Shown here: positions 7,493 to 13,749 of the stretch, piece by piece | Numbering within the stretch: position 1 is the first letter of the stretch | How the letters are laid out: the number at the start of each line of letters is the position of its first letter | IMG/VR virus record: IMGVR_UViG_3300044800_000048 | Coordinates: 1-24,241 of that record | DNA: 24,241 bases | Reading direction: 5' to 3' (one strand) | Origin: a virus | Notes under the pieces: model-generated | Seen by the model: only the letters and a program-made list of their open reading frames with translations | Databases searched by the model: none | What the model was told of the DNA's origin: nothing | Translations under genes and position numbers: made by a program

Positions 7493-7863
7493 AACATTGC
7501 TCCCAGGAATCCCCATGAATTTACCTTATCCAACCCCCCACCATTGGGATGCGGGTCGTGGACCAGCTCACCATTCAAACCAACACAGGCATGCTCCCCT
7601 CCCCGTGGGCTAATCCCGTTAATAAAATGATAAATTTTTCCATCATACATCGCTTCAATCACTTTCCTTTGTTCCTCATTCTCTGGGTCAATCTCAACAT
7701 AGAAAAGTCCAAAAGGCGAAAGGAAATCAGCAAGTTTATGAAGCCAGCCCTCATCACTCCCCAGAGTCGGAATCTCATTGAGTTTCTTCTCCAGAATGGA
7801 AGCGAGACAAGCCTCGAAGCAATTCCCCTTTTCACCAAATTTACTTTGATACACGGGTTTCAC
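7489..7863 (-). CDS. Papain-like cysteine-protease-like phage protein
   Basis: The best start is a GTG five bases after GAGGAG, giving 124 residues that begin MKPVYQSKFGEKGNCFEAC. The GNCFEACLASIL segment places a Cys at the start of a helix. A later 'GGEHACVGLNGELVHDPHP' provides His and Asp or Asn in the order of a papain/C39-like catalytic site. Similar small proteins occur in many phages without a known function. It lies between the portal and Mu F-like genes, overlapping both (23 nt and ATGA). It could be a virion peptidase, a host-targeting enzyme or an inactive fold member; the catalytic reading is inference. Confidence 0.6.
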   Translation of the reverse strand: MKPVYQSKFGEKGNCFEACLASILEKKLNEIPTLGSDEGWLHKLADFLSPFGLFYVEIDPENEEQRKVIEAMYDGKIYHFINGISPRGGEHACVGLNGELVHDPHPNGGGLDKVNSWGFLGAML

Positions 7864-9295
7864 TCGGCTCCTCAATGGGTGTCAATTCTCCTGTTGCCCC
7901 AGGTTGCCCCCCAAATCCCTCAAACTCTTTCTCCGACGGCACTTCATCATCCGCATCCTCTATCATCTTGTCCGTTACATTACTGAAGAGCCCTGTCTCA
8001 TCCTCCATCTGTCGAAGCTCTTTCAGATAAGTCTTTCTTCCATACACGCCGTCATTAAAAGGCTTGCTGATCGCCTCAACTTTCTTAGCAGCAAGTTCGG
8101 CCATCTCCTCCGCCGACATCGTACGAACGGAAGGAAACCTGAAATCAAGGTCATCGGGAACATCCCCCCATGTGCTCATTGCAATGACTGGCATGAGCTT
8201 ATCGAGCTGAGGCTTCAATTCCCTCTTCTGCTTGTGGCCCACGTTATCATAGTAAATGCGCTCATCACCCTCATTGCTCTGACCCAGGCCGCTAATGGTC
8301 CGACCAAAGAGCCTCGTCATCGGTATCTCACAGGCGCCGCATACGTCGAGCATGAAGGATTGGTAAACCTCGTTGATTCCGGCGAAGCTATATTGATGGG
8401 TCCTCATGCCCGGCCCTTCAGGGGTAATGATCATTCCCTGGTTACTCATCATTTGATTTTGCATAGACAGAATCTGACTTATTTTCTGCTGAACGTCAGG
8501 AGATGCAGTCGTGAGCATCTGAACGAGGTTATTCATTTTGAGTTCGATGATATTGGCCCGGAAGACAAGACTGGCGATATTCCAGGAAGTGTTGTCCCTC
8601 TTCTTTAGCTCATCATAAATGATCTCGAACTCTGACATTCCCCATCTCATCTCCGCCTGCCACTCCCAGGCGGGGAGCTGACGCCCGCAAAACCTAAGTA
8701 CTCGGGATGCATCCACATCAAAGCTTTGAGCTGTTTCAGTGGTGACATGGTAAGATGCAGGTAAACCAAATTCTGGCGGGTTATTGAGGTCGGTGATAAG
8801 CTCTGCTCCTGGACTTATTCCTGACCACCTATCGAAGACGAGCAAGCCCTTGAAGCTTCCGGGCGTCACGTCATTATAATCAAGGGGTTCGTCAAGGATA
8901 TCTTGGTGGCCTTCAATCATAATAATGGCGCCGGCCCCGCCGAACAGCCTTCCCCATTTAAGGGCCGTAAGTAGTTTCTCCTCGGTGTGGGTCTTATTAA
9001 TCACTTTATCAAATTGGTCTATCTCCTCGGGGGAGACTTGACAGGTAAGTTCAAATCGATTTTTCATCATATCTTCAGGGTAAGTGTCGATTACTTTTCG
9101 GGCGATCCAGTTAGTGCGGTAGAGGGCGAGCATGAGATAATAATTTCGGGTAAGGCGGGTAAGAGTATATTCCGTGCCCTCAAGGAGATTGGTAGTACCA
9201 AATCCGATGCGGGCAAGCTGATTGGCAAAGCTGTCAAGGGTAGCGGCATCAAGGATGGCAACTTTTTTCTCGTTAGTTTCTTGTGCCATATCCAT
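7841..9295 (-). CDS. Portal protein, DUF1073 family
   Basis: The start at ATG 9295 follows GGTGGAAATTAAG and gives 484 residues beginning MDMAQETNEKK. The body fits DUF1073 (Phage_portal_3): 'NYYLMLALYRTNWIARKVIDTYPEDMMKN', the Gly-rich 'GRLFGGAGAIIMIEG', 'SRVLRFCGRQLPAWEW', and 'EIPMTRLFGRTISGLGQSNEGDERIYYDNV', the most diagnostic block. Portals form the dodecameric DNA entry ring and dock the terminase. Length and the position after the terminase genes agree. The C-terminal 50 residues are acidic and Pro/Gly-rich. Confidence 0.88.
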   Translation of the reverse strand: MDMAQETNEKKVAILDAATLDSFANQLARIGFGTTNLLEGTEYTLTRLTRNYYLMLALYRTNWIARKVIDTYPEDMMKNRFELTCQVSPEEIDQFDKVINKTHTEEKLLTALKWGRLFGGAGAIIMIEGHQDILDEPLDYNDVTPGSFKGLLVFDRWSGISPGAELITDLNNPPEFGLPASYHVTTETAQSFDVDASRVLRFCGRQLPAWEWQAEMRWGMSEFEIIYDELKKRDNTSWNIASLVFRANIIELKMNNLVQMLTTASPDVQQKISQILSMQNQMMSNQGMIITPEGPGMRTHQYSFAGINEVYQSFMLDVCGACEIPMTRLFGRTISGLGQSNEGDERIYYDNVGHKQKRELKPQLDKLMPVIAMSTWGDVPDDLDFRFPSVRTMSAEEMAELAAKKVEAISKPFNDGVYGRKTYLKELRQMEDETGLFSNVTDKMIEDADDEVPSEKEFEGFGGQPGATGELTPIEEPSETRVSK

Positions 9296-9296
9296 C

Positions 9297-9518
9297 TTAA
9301 TTTCCACCAGATCCCAGCGGACCTCCGGAGGCCGGTATGATTACCATTAATGCCTCAACCAGCCAATTCACTATCAATCCCTTCGGGGATATTACGACCG
9401 TGGGGTTGATCACGCAATTATATTTCTTCAGAACGGCCCTGACCTCATCCAGACACAACGCTTCCCTCCGCTTAGAATCAACGGTTAATCCTACTATCCT
9501 TTCAGCTTCTGAATCCAT
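9297..9518 (-). CDS. Small conserved phage protein before the portal
   Basis: A perfect AAGGAGG is followed by three in-frame ATGs (9527, 9524, 9518). The last has the best spacing (9 nt) and gives 73 residues beginning MDSEAERIVG. The sequence continues 'LDEVRAVLKKYNCVINPTVVISPKGLIVNWLVEAL', a pattern seen in short phage proteins that pair a helix with a KKYNC-containing beta hairpin. The stop lies one base before the portal start, so the two are probably coupled. The function is unknown. Confidence 0.6.
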   Translation of the reverse strand: MDSEAERIVGLTVDSKRREALCLDEVRAVLKKYNCVINPTVVISPKGLIVNWLVEALMVIIPASGGPLGSGGN

Positions 9519-9562
9519 TTTCATCATCCTCCTTCTCTGTACGTTCTTCCCCATTGCCTTTG

Positions 9563-9907
9563 TCAGTGTGTGGGATACTCCAGATTCAGTCTCTCAATTT
9601 CTTTATCAACTTCTTTCAATTCTTTTGTCAGCCTGGCCGTTTCCCTATGTACGTATGCTTGGTAAGGAGTATCGTATTTTGCGTAATCTGCTTGCCTTTG
9701 TGCATCTTCCACCGAAGTAGCCTGTTCCGAATTTAGCAGACCTTCATTTATACCGACATCTCCTCTTATGGCTTGTAATACTGCATTCTGAAAGTTAATT
9801 GTTTCATTTGCTTTGTGCATCTGATCAAACATCCAGAAATTTAGTCCGACAGAAATAACAAATAAACAGATTAAAACCAAAAATGTTTTGCTGATTTTTT
9901 CTTTCAT
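9563..9907 (-). CDS. Membrane-anchored coiled-coil protein
   Basis: The product has 114 residues. Residues 7-25 form one hydrophobic span (TFLVLICLFVISVGLNFWM), followed by a charged helical region with 'ARLTKELKEVDKEIERLNLEYP', likely a coiled coil. The topology (short N-in anchor, periplasmic coiled coil) resembles an inner-membrane spanin, but no holin or endolysin is adjacent and the family is not recognisable. Its ATG overlaps the stop of the micro-gene before it (ATGA), so it is translated as part of the terminase-portal operon. Confidence 0.55.
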   Translation of the reverse strand: MKEKISKTFLVLICLFVISVGLNFWMFDQMHKANETINFQNAVLQAIRGDVGINEGLLNSEQATSVEDAQRQADYAKYDTPYQAYVHRETARLTKELKEVDKEIERLNLEYPTH

Positions 9908-9999
9908 AGCAGTTTCTCCTCTGCATCTCGTAATTTTACCGGCAGCATGGCGAGATTTTCCATGTTTTCGGGAGCGACCCTATCCGGTATTTGTCTCAT
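9904..9999 (-). CDS. 31-residue micro-protein coupled to TerL
   Basis: This tiny frame begins at an ATG that overlaps the large-terminase stop (ATGA) and ends at a TGA overlapping the ATG of the next gene (ATGA again). The peptide MRQIPDRVAPENMENLAMLP… is predominantly helical with an acidic C-terminus, and it carries the ribosome site (GAGGAG) for the next gene near its end. Exact overlap at both ends argues that it is translated and not chance. The function is unknown; it may serve mainly as a coupling leader or be a small packaging accessory. Confidence 0.5.
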   Translation of the reverse strand: MRQIPDRVAPENMENLAMLPVKLRDAEEKLL

Positions 10000-11249
10000 G
10001 CGCTAAGTCTCCAGGGGTTGATTTTTGTGTAGAGACCATATCTAAGACAATCCACCGCATCATCCATCTTTTTAATTGGCTCTTCTTTGCCGAGTAGAGA
10101 CTTTTTACTGTCCCATGAATAGGTAGGGATTTCTCTCAAAAGAGGGGGGCAATTCTGTTTGTGGATTCTAACGAGCTTGCGACAAAACATCGTGGACACA
10201 AGGCGTATGCCGTCCATGACTTCGTTGTCAGCATCGATAAACCAGATGCCCCTGTTACTAAGCTCAGCGGCAAAAGATGCGCACTCGGGGGGAAGTATTA
10301 CTTGGGCGTCCTTTCTATCTCCGATAAAAGCTTCGAGATCGTCCGCATACTCACCATCTGTCTTCTGACGCATCTCCTTGCGGGAATCCCAATAATACAT
10401 TCTTTGTATCCAAACAATTTTCCCGTCATCGAGAAATTCGATATAACATTGAGGATGATCAGTCCCATAGTCAACAGCTACCCATCGTTCAATGTAGCTT
10501 CCCTGCACACCGAGACCTGGGGGGGCTGTATCATCGTCAAAAAGACATCCGTCGTTCCAGGAATCCCGATAGATAGAGCCTTCAGCCACAACCCATAGAC
10601 CGTCAATGTAACGCAGTTTAAACATTCCTGCATAGGCCCTCCTGATAAATTCTTTATATTCTTTCGTAAGATTTGGATTGTCATCGAGGCCGAAATGTTC
10701 AGACCAGAGATCTCCGCGGTCACGCAGTTCCTGATTGTCAAGGTATTCAGTTTTGAAGAAATGAAAAGGGGAGTCGGCATTGGTAGTAAAATAAGCCCGG
10801 GCTCCAGGCGGGGAAAGTCTGTTGATCGCCATCTTAACGAAGCTCTCTGGCTGAAGCGTCAATTCATCGCCATACCATTTCCCGATCGTAGCACCACGGA
10901 TGTATTTCTCACTCCCTTCATCCTTTGCGCCGATCACTTGCCATTGATCGTTGAAAAGCCGAAGCTCTCCCGATTGACGGTTGTAGTCATAATTCCTTGT
11001 CCCAATGACATCAAAGAGATCGTCAAGGACATTCCGGTAAATCGTCTGTTTACTCACTCCGGAAATAACGCCGATTCCTCCTACCTGGTACTTGCAAAGC
11101 TGTACTATCTTTGGAATCATGGCCCAGGTCTTAGAGGACCGAATGGCCCCCTCGAGAACATTCAATCTCCGGTCTTGGGATGGATGTCGAAATGCAAAGT
11201 CGTAGGCCTTCTTGCCAAACTGTTTAATCTTCTTTTCCATCGGTGTCAT
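9996..11249 (-). CDS. terL: Terminase large subunit, PBSX family
   Basis: The start at ATG 11249 (MTPMEKKIKQFG) gives 417 residues, typical of PBSX-type large terminases. An upstream in-frame extension belongs to the small subunit frame. The ATPase has a P-loop 'EGAIRSSKTWAM' and a Walker B-like 'GKWYGDELTL', followed by 'ESFVKMAINRLSPPGARAYFTTNADSPFHF'. The nuclease half has 'WVAVDYGTDHP' with the first acidic residue and 'MDDAVDCLRYGLY' near the C-terminus. It packages DNA into the prohead through the portal. The P-loop reads GAIRSSKT where GAIRSGKT is usual, a Gly-to-Ser change worth noting. It overlaps the small subunit gene by 26 nt. Confidence 0.9.
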   Translation of the reverse strand: MTPMEKKIKQFGKKAYDFAFRHPSQDRRLNVLEGAIRSSKTWAMIPKIVQLCKYQVGGIGVISGVSKQTIYRNVLDDLFDVIGTRNYDYNRQSGELRLFNDQWQVIGAKDEGSEKYIRGATIGKWYGDELTLQPESFVKMAINRLSPPGARAYFTTNADSPFHFFKTEYLDNQELRDRGDLWSEHFGLDDNPNLTKEYKEFIRRAYAGMFKLRYIDGLWVVAEGSIYRDSWNDGCLFDDDTAPPGLGVQGSYIERWVAVDYGTDHPQCYIEFLDDGKIVWIQRMYYWDSRKEMRQKTDGEYADDLEAFIGDRKDAQVILPPECASFAAELSNRGIWFIDADNEVMDGIRLVSTMFCRKLVRIHKQNCPPLLREIPTYSWDSKKSLLGKEEPIKKMDDAVDCLRYGLYTKINPWRLSA

Positions 11250-11588
11250 TATCCTCGGAAGGGCCAGCCCGGAAAGCATCAAGAAGCTCATCAAGATGAT
11301 CAACGTTACTTTTGCGAGTTCTCTCTGTCGGGTACATATCGAGAATTGTCGCAAGATCCCTCGTAGCATCAAGTTGAACATGTGGAACATCGAGAGGCTT
11401 TGAATAGACAATCGTTCCTTGATGCTGAAAGGGTTTTTTAAGTTTTTTTTTGATAGGCGTTTGAAATTTCTGATGATATATTCCCTGCTCACTTTGAGGC
11501 GTTTGCAAATCTGGATTGTCTCGTCTCGCACTTCATCTCTTGCTTCGAGGCCGATCTCTTTTTCTAACTCATCATTTCGATTGCTCAC
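11224..11588 (-). CDS. terS: Terminase small subunit, apparently read by -1 frameshift
   Basis: A GTG start behind AGGATAAAAT opens a frame with a convincing N-terminus (LEKEIGLEARDEVRDETIQICKRL…REYI, helix-turn-helix-like). From about 11440 that frame becomes unlike protein, and the -1 frame instead encodes a convincing C-terminus ('GTIVYSKPLDVPHVQ', 'ILDMYPTERTRKSNVDHLDELLDAFRAG') ending 26 nt inside terL. One -1 shift on the A9 or A6 run joins both parts into 121 residues. The -1 frame has a stop just upstream of the junction region and no ribosome site of its own, so it needs the shift. It would bind the packaging site and load the large subunit. A homopolymer sequencing error is the alternative. 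Confidence 0.65.
11433..11451 (-). other. Candidate -1 slippery sites in the small terminase gene
   Basis: In the frame of the upstream coding segment the codons are TCA AAA AAA AAC TTA AAA AAC, which contains A AAA AAC twice in the correct register for -1 slippage. Nine and six consecutive A residues also make transcriptional slippage possible. No clear stimulatory hairpin was identified downstream. Confidence 0.5.
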
Positions 11589-11612
11589 ATTTTATCCTAA
11601 ATCCCTGTTTCA

Positions 11613-11651
11613 ACACTACGCACAAACCTTAAAGTTTGTCAAGATGACAAA
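11613..11651 (-). promoter_or_regulatory. Candidate late promoter with palindromic operator
   Basis: Leftward, TTGACA (11642-11637) is an exact -35 box, spaced 18 bp from TAGTGT (11618-11613), a weak -10. The -35 lies in one arm of a perfect palindrome, TTTGTCA-TCT-TGACAAA (11635-11651). This 79-bp gap sits just before the small terminase gene, where a late operon promoter is expected. A second palindrome, ACAAAC-N6-GTTTGT (11622-11639), overlaps it. Confidence 0.5.
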
Positions 11652-11667
11652 TTGATGACATATTTTT

Positions 11668-11895
11668 TTATGTCTTTCTTTTAATCGGAGGAGATCTCCT
11701 TTTAAATCTTTTATCTAATCCAGCTTTTTTATTAAATTTAATGATCCATGAATCCAATTCTTCTGATAAAGCCACAGGTCCTTGTCCGGGCGCTCTCAAA
11801 ATAGGAATGCCTTTTTCTTTTCGACGAAGGACAGTCCGCCAGCAAACTCCGCCCAAGTATGCGCATATTTCTTTTCTTCCAACAAGCCAGCTCAT
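11668..11895 (-). CDS. Small helix-turn-helix DNA-binding protein
   Basis: This 75-residue basic protein begins MSWLVGRKEICAYLGG and continues 'WRTVLRRKEKGIPILRAPGQGPVALSEELDSWI'. That is the layout of MerR/excisionase-type (helix-turn-helix 17) proteins: a recognition helix, a wing with 'giPilr' and a 'seeLdsWi' ending. The C-terminus is Lys/Arg-rich. Its ATG overlaps the stop of the VRR-NUC gene (ATGA). It could regulate the late promoter just downstream of it (11613-11651) or bind the packaging site; both are inference from position. Confidence 0.65.
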   Translation of the reverse strand: MSWLVGRKEICAYLGGVCWRTVLRRKEKGIPILRAPGQGPVALSEELDSWIIKFNKKAGLDKRFKRRSPPIKRKT

Positions 11896-12221
11896 TTCAA
11901 AGGACTCTTTATTTGAAGTTTCGTGATAACGTCTTCAACCGAAGAAGCCACAAACGCCACACCTCCGGATCTGTTTATATCTTCCATAAATTTGACCTGA
12001 AGATCGCTCGGCTTTCCTCCTGGGCGTTTCACTTCAATCCCTAAAATCCTTCCGCTTCCAGGGAGGATCCCGACAATATCAGGGACACCTGGAACGCTGA
12101 ATTGTCCTTGCCATTGTCTCCAGTTGAAGATGCCTTTGAGGTCGAGATAGCGCTGAATGGATTTTCTGATTTCCGACTCTGTGGGTTCGAAGGCTTCTCT
12201 AAGGAGTTTTAGCTTTGTCAT
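11892..12221 (-). CDS. VRR-NUC domain nuclease
   Basis: The 109-residue protein carries the PD-(D/E)XK motif set of the VRR-NUC family: 'SEIRKSIQRYLDLKGIFNWRQWQGQ' (leading Glu), 'GVPDIVGILPG' (PD motif) and 'GRILGIEVKRPGGKPSDLQVKFMEDI' (ExK plus following Gln). Stand-alone phage members act as structure-specific nucleases, probably Holliday-junction or replication-fork resolution. It overlaps the replication initiator gene by 23 nt and fits a replication and recombination role. Length is normal for phage-encoded single-domain members. Confidence 0.85.
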   Translation of the reverse strand: MTKLKLLREAFEPTESEIRKSIQRYLDLKGIFNWRQWQGQFSVPGVPDIVGILPGSGRILGIEVKRPGGKPSDLQVKFMEDINRSGGVAFVASSVEDVITKLQIKSPLK

Positions 12222-12807
12222 TAATTTCCTGCTTTTTTAAAAGTTCTGCCTGTTCCTTAAGTATTGCTCTTCTCGATACAGGATCAAGTTTCTTGGAGGG
12301 GGTTTCTTCTCTTCCTAAAACGAGAGAAACGAGGTCTTTTGGTTCTCCTCTCATACTCTCCTCTCCTATCCTATCCTTTCCTCTCCTATCCTCTCCTATA
12401 GGTTCCTTTTTTGAGGTCATATAGTCCGTTTTTGGGGAACCATGTTCTTTTTCTCCAACATTCAATTGAAATCTTCTTTTATAACGGTCAGTTAATTGAT
12501 AAGTTGACCAGTTCAAAATATAGTACCCTGCGCCATTTTCTGATTTGGCTATTTTCTTGGTTTCAATGAATCTTTGTATGCTTCGACTAAGGAGTTCTTC
12601 TGAAATACAGAGTAAACCGGCAAGTTGTTGGGGTGGATAATCGGTTTCAGGATTGGCTCTAATATACCCATTATCTTTTGAAGCAAGCGCCATTAAATCA
12701 ACCCATACTGATCTTTCATCGGGTTGAAGTTCTATTCTCGTAGACCCAAAAATCCATTTATCAATCCAAAGTGGAATCCAATTCATCGAATCATCCCTAT
12801 TTTTCAT
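12199..12807 (-). CDS. Phage replication initiator / replisome organizer
   Basis: The 202-residue protein starts in an ATGA overlap with the preceding gene. Residues 8 to about 115 match the replisome-organizer N-terminal (winged-helix, DnaD-like) pattern: 'NWIPLWIDKWIFGSTRIELQ', 'SVWVDLMALASKDNGYI', 'YPPQQLAGLLCISEELLSRSIQRFIETKKI' and 'YILNWSTYQ'. The linker is charged and low-complexity (EPIGEDRRGKDRIGEE) and is encoded by the iteron-like repeats at 12361-12400. The C-terminus is helical and Lys-rich. Such proteins bind the phage origin, often inside their own gene, and recruit host helicase. No helicase or loader is visible nearby, so the phage may rely on host machinery. Confidence 0.7.
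   Translation of the reverse strand: MKNRDDSMNWIPLWIDKWIFGSTRIELQPDERSVWVDLMALASKDNGYIRANPETDYPPQQLAGLLCISEELLSRSIQRFIETKKIAKSENGAGYYILNWSTYQLTDRYKRRFQLNVGEKEHGSPKTDYMTSKKEPIGEDRRGKDRIGEESMRGEPKDLVSLVLGREETPSKKLDPVSRRAILKEQAELLKKQEINDKAKTP
12361..12400. repeat. Iteron-like direct repeats inside the initiator gene (candidate origin)
   Basis: CTCTCCTATC occurs at 12361-12370 and 12381-12390 with a 20-bp period. CTCTCCTATA follows at 12391-12400, and a related CTATCCTTTC sits between the first two. All pyrimidines are on the plus strand. Phage origins commonly lie within the initiator gene as direct repeats, so this is a candidate origin; it may also be only low-complexity coding sequence. Confidence 0.4.
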
Positions 12808-13145
12808 TCAAACATCTCCATCTGGCCTTTGAGGAATTCCCTGGCCTTGATTTTATTCACCGCTGCCATGCGGTCAAGGATCGCCTTCATCCTGGCTCCG
12901 AGGTTTGCCAGATACTCATTTACCTCCTCAGAGGATGCCCCATAATAAACGCCCAAGGGGGGATGTATGGACGTCAGTATCGGGATGCCCTCCATATTGA
13001 GTTCTCTGATTATTAGGCGAATCTCACGGTCATTGGTCCGAATGGGGAGGAGTTCAATGCAGAGGTTACGAATGGTAATCGCCTTCTCTTTCCCCCAATG
13101 ATGCTTTTTGAGGATATATTTGATATTGGATTTTAAATCAGCCAA
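12804..13145 (-). CDS. Conserved phage protein, winged-helix-like
   Basis: The start is a TTG four bases after a run of G residues acting as ribosome site. The product has 113 residues. 'AITIRNLCIELLPIRTNDREIRLIIRELNMEGIPILTS' looks like a winged-helix DNA-binding unit, followed by 'PPLGVYYGASSEEVNEYLANLGARMKAILDRM' with the pattern of small phage proteins near replication initiators. It probably helps replication or regulates it. Its stop overlaps the initiator start (ATGA). The exact function is unknown. Confidence 0.6.
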   Translation of the reverse strand: MADLKSNIKYILKKHHWGKEKAITIRNLCIELLPIRTNDREIRLIIRELNMEGIPILTSIHPPLGVYYGASSEEVNEYLANLGARMKAILDRMAAVNKIKAREFLKGQMEMFE

Positions 13146-13177
13146 AAGCCCCCCCCAAAAATCTTGTTAAGAACTCT

Positions 13178-13384
13178 CTACCGTTCTTTACAGTTCTGAC
13201 CTTCTAAATCAAAAAAATTTGTGCAATACTGCTCGACATCGAAATAAGAAAGATGGAGACCCCGAGCGATCAAATGAACAATCATCTCATTTTTCCCTCT
13301 TCCTTCTTTTCTGGCTTGTTTTTCGATCAAGGCATCAAGACTAAGCGGCAGGCGAAGGTAAACCGGATTTCCCTTTTTATCCAT
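13178..13384 (-). CDS. Ribbon-helix-helix (Arc-like) regulator
   Basis: The 68-residue protein starts behind GAGGAGGGACA. It shows the ribbon-helix-helix layout: a beta strand 'NPVYLRLPLSLDALIEKQARKEGRGKNEMIVHLIARGL', in which the strand alternates residues, helix A begins at SLDALIEKQ and helix B contains the conserved NEMIVHLIARG. The C-terminus has two Cys residues. It is the first gene of the leftward early block. A 19-bp palindrome just upstream (13403-13421) is a plausible autoregulatory operator, which fits the usual behaviour of the family. Confidence 0.75.
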   Translation of the reverse strand: MDKKGNPVYLRLPLSLDALIEKQARKEGRGKNEMIVHLIARGLHLSYFDVEQYCTNFFDLEGQNCKER

Positions 13385-13402
13385 TGTCCCTCCTCAAAAA
13401 AA

Positions 13403-13433
13403 CCTTGTCTATCCCACAAGGGTTTGATAAGAT
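13403..13433 (+). promoter_or_regulatory. Rightward promoter with CCTTGT-N7-ACAAGG operator
   Basis: TTGTCT (13405-13410) and TAAGAT (13428-13433) are separated by exactly 17 bp, and TG lies one base upstream of the -10 (extended -10). A palindrome, CCTTGT-N7-ACAAGG (13403-13421), covers the -35. It points to the structured RNA starting near 13440 and lies between that RNA and the divergent ribbon-helix-helix gene. Confidence 0.55.
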
Positions 13434-13439
13434 TCAAAA

Positions 13440-13533
13440 ACAAAAAGAGAGTGCCAGTGGATCGGTTCTACCTTGGGGGGATGAACTTTTAAGGCTGGCA
13501 CTCTCTCGGGGCGGGTGAGCCCCGCCGTTTTTT
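13440..13533 (+). ncRNA. Candidate ~94-nt structured RNA ending in an intrinsic terminator
   Basis: AGAGAGTGCCAG (13446-13457) pairs perfectly with CTGGCACTCTCT (13495-13506), closing a 37-nt loop. Directly after it GGCGGG (13510-13515) pairs with CCCGCC (13521-13526) around TGAGC, followed by G and six T residues (13528-13533). A good promoter starts near 13440. The result is either a free small RNA or a 5' leader attenuator of the gene whose ATG begins on the next base. No known RNA family was recognised. Confidence 0.6.
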
Positions 13534-13749
13534 ATGACAAAAAAAGTCTTCTTTACTTTCCCTGATGGAGAAGAAGTAGTTTCCCTAATAAAATGGGATC
13601 CAAAGACAGATTCATTCAAATTCAAATTGACCATCCTTAAGCCGGATGATACAAGCTGGGCGGACTTCCCAGAACTTATTCAAACTAACGAAATGATCTC
13701 AAAAGAGATCGAAAAACTGGCAAAAAGCCGCAAAAAAAGGAAAAAATGA
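13534..13749 (+). CDS. Hypothetical small phage protein
   Basis: The 71-residue protein begins MTKKVFFTFPDGEEVVSLIKW, a beta-hairpin-like start, continues 'KTDSFKFKLTILKPDD' and ends in a Lys/Arg cluster (KLAKSRKKRKK). I do not recognise the family. The ATG follows directly on the T-run of the terminator, with no Shine-Dalgarno sequence outside the hairpin, so translation would need read-through and an unusual initiation. It overlaps the next gene by 4 nt (ATGA). It may be a regulated early protein controlled by the leader RNA. Confidence 0.5.
   Translation: MTKKVFFTFPDGEEVVSLIKWDPKTDSFKFKLTILKPDDTSWADFPELIQTNEMISKEIEKLAKSRKKRKK

Noticed and set aside
7904-8608. Long plus-strand open frame opposite the portal gene
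   Set aside because: It is antisense to the conserved DUF1073 portal coding sequence, has no ribosome site and no family resemblance.
9563-9907. Inner-membrane spanin of a lysis cassette
   Set aside because: Topology fits, but there is no holin, endolysin or outer spanin nearby, and the position between terminase and portal is wrong for lysis genes.
10695-11366. Long plus-strand open frame opposite the large terminase
   Set aside because: It lies antisense to conserved terminase motifs and has no recognisable domain or start signal.
9996-11588. A single 530-residue large terminase with a long N-terminal extension
   Set aside because: The region between about 11250 and 11440 is unlike protein in that frame, while the -1 frame encodes a good small-terminase C-terminus. 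The extension is better read as the small subunit frame followed by out-of-frame sequence.
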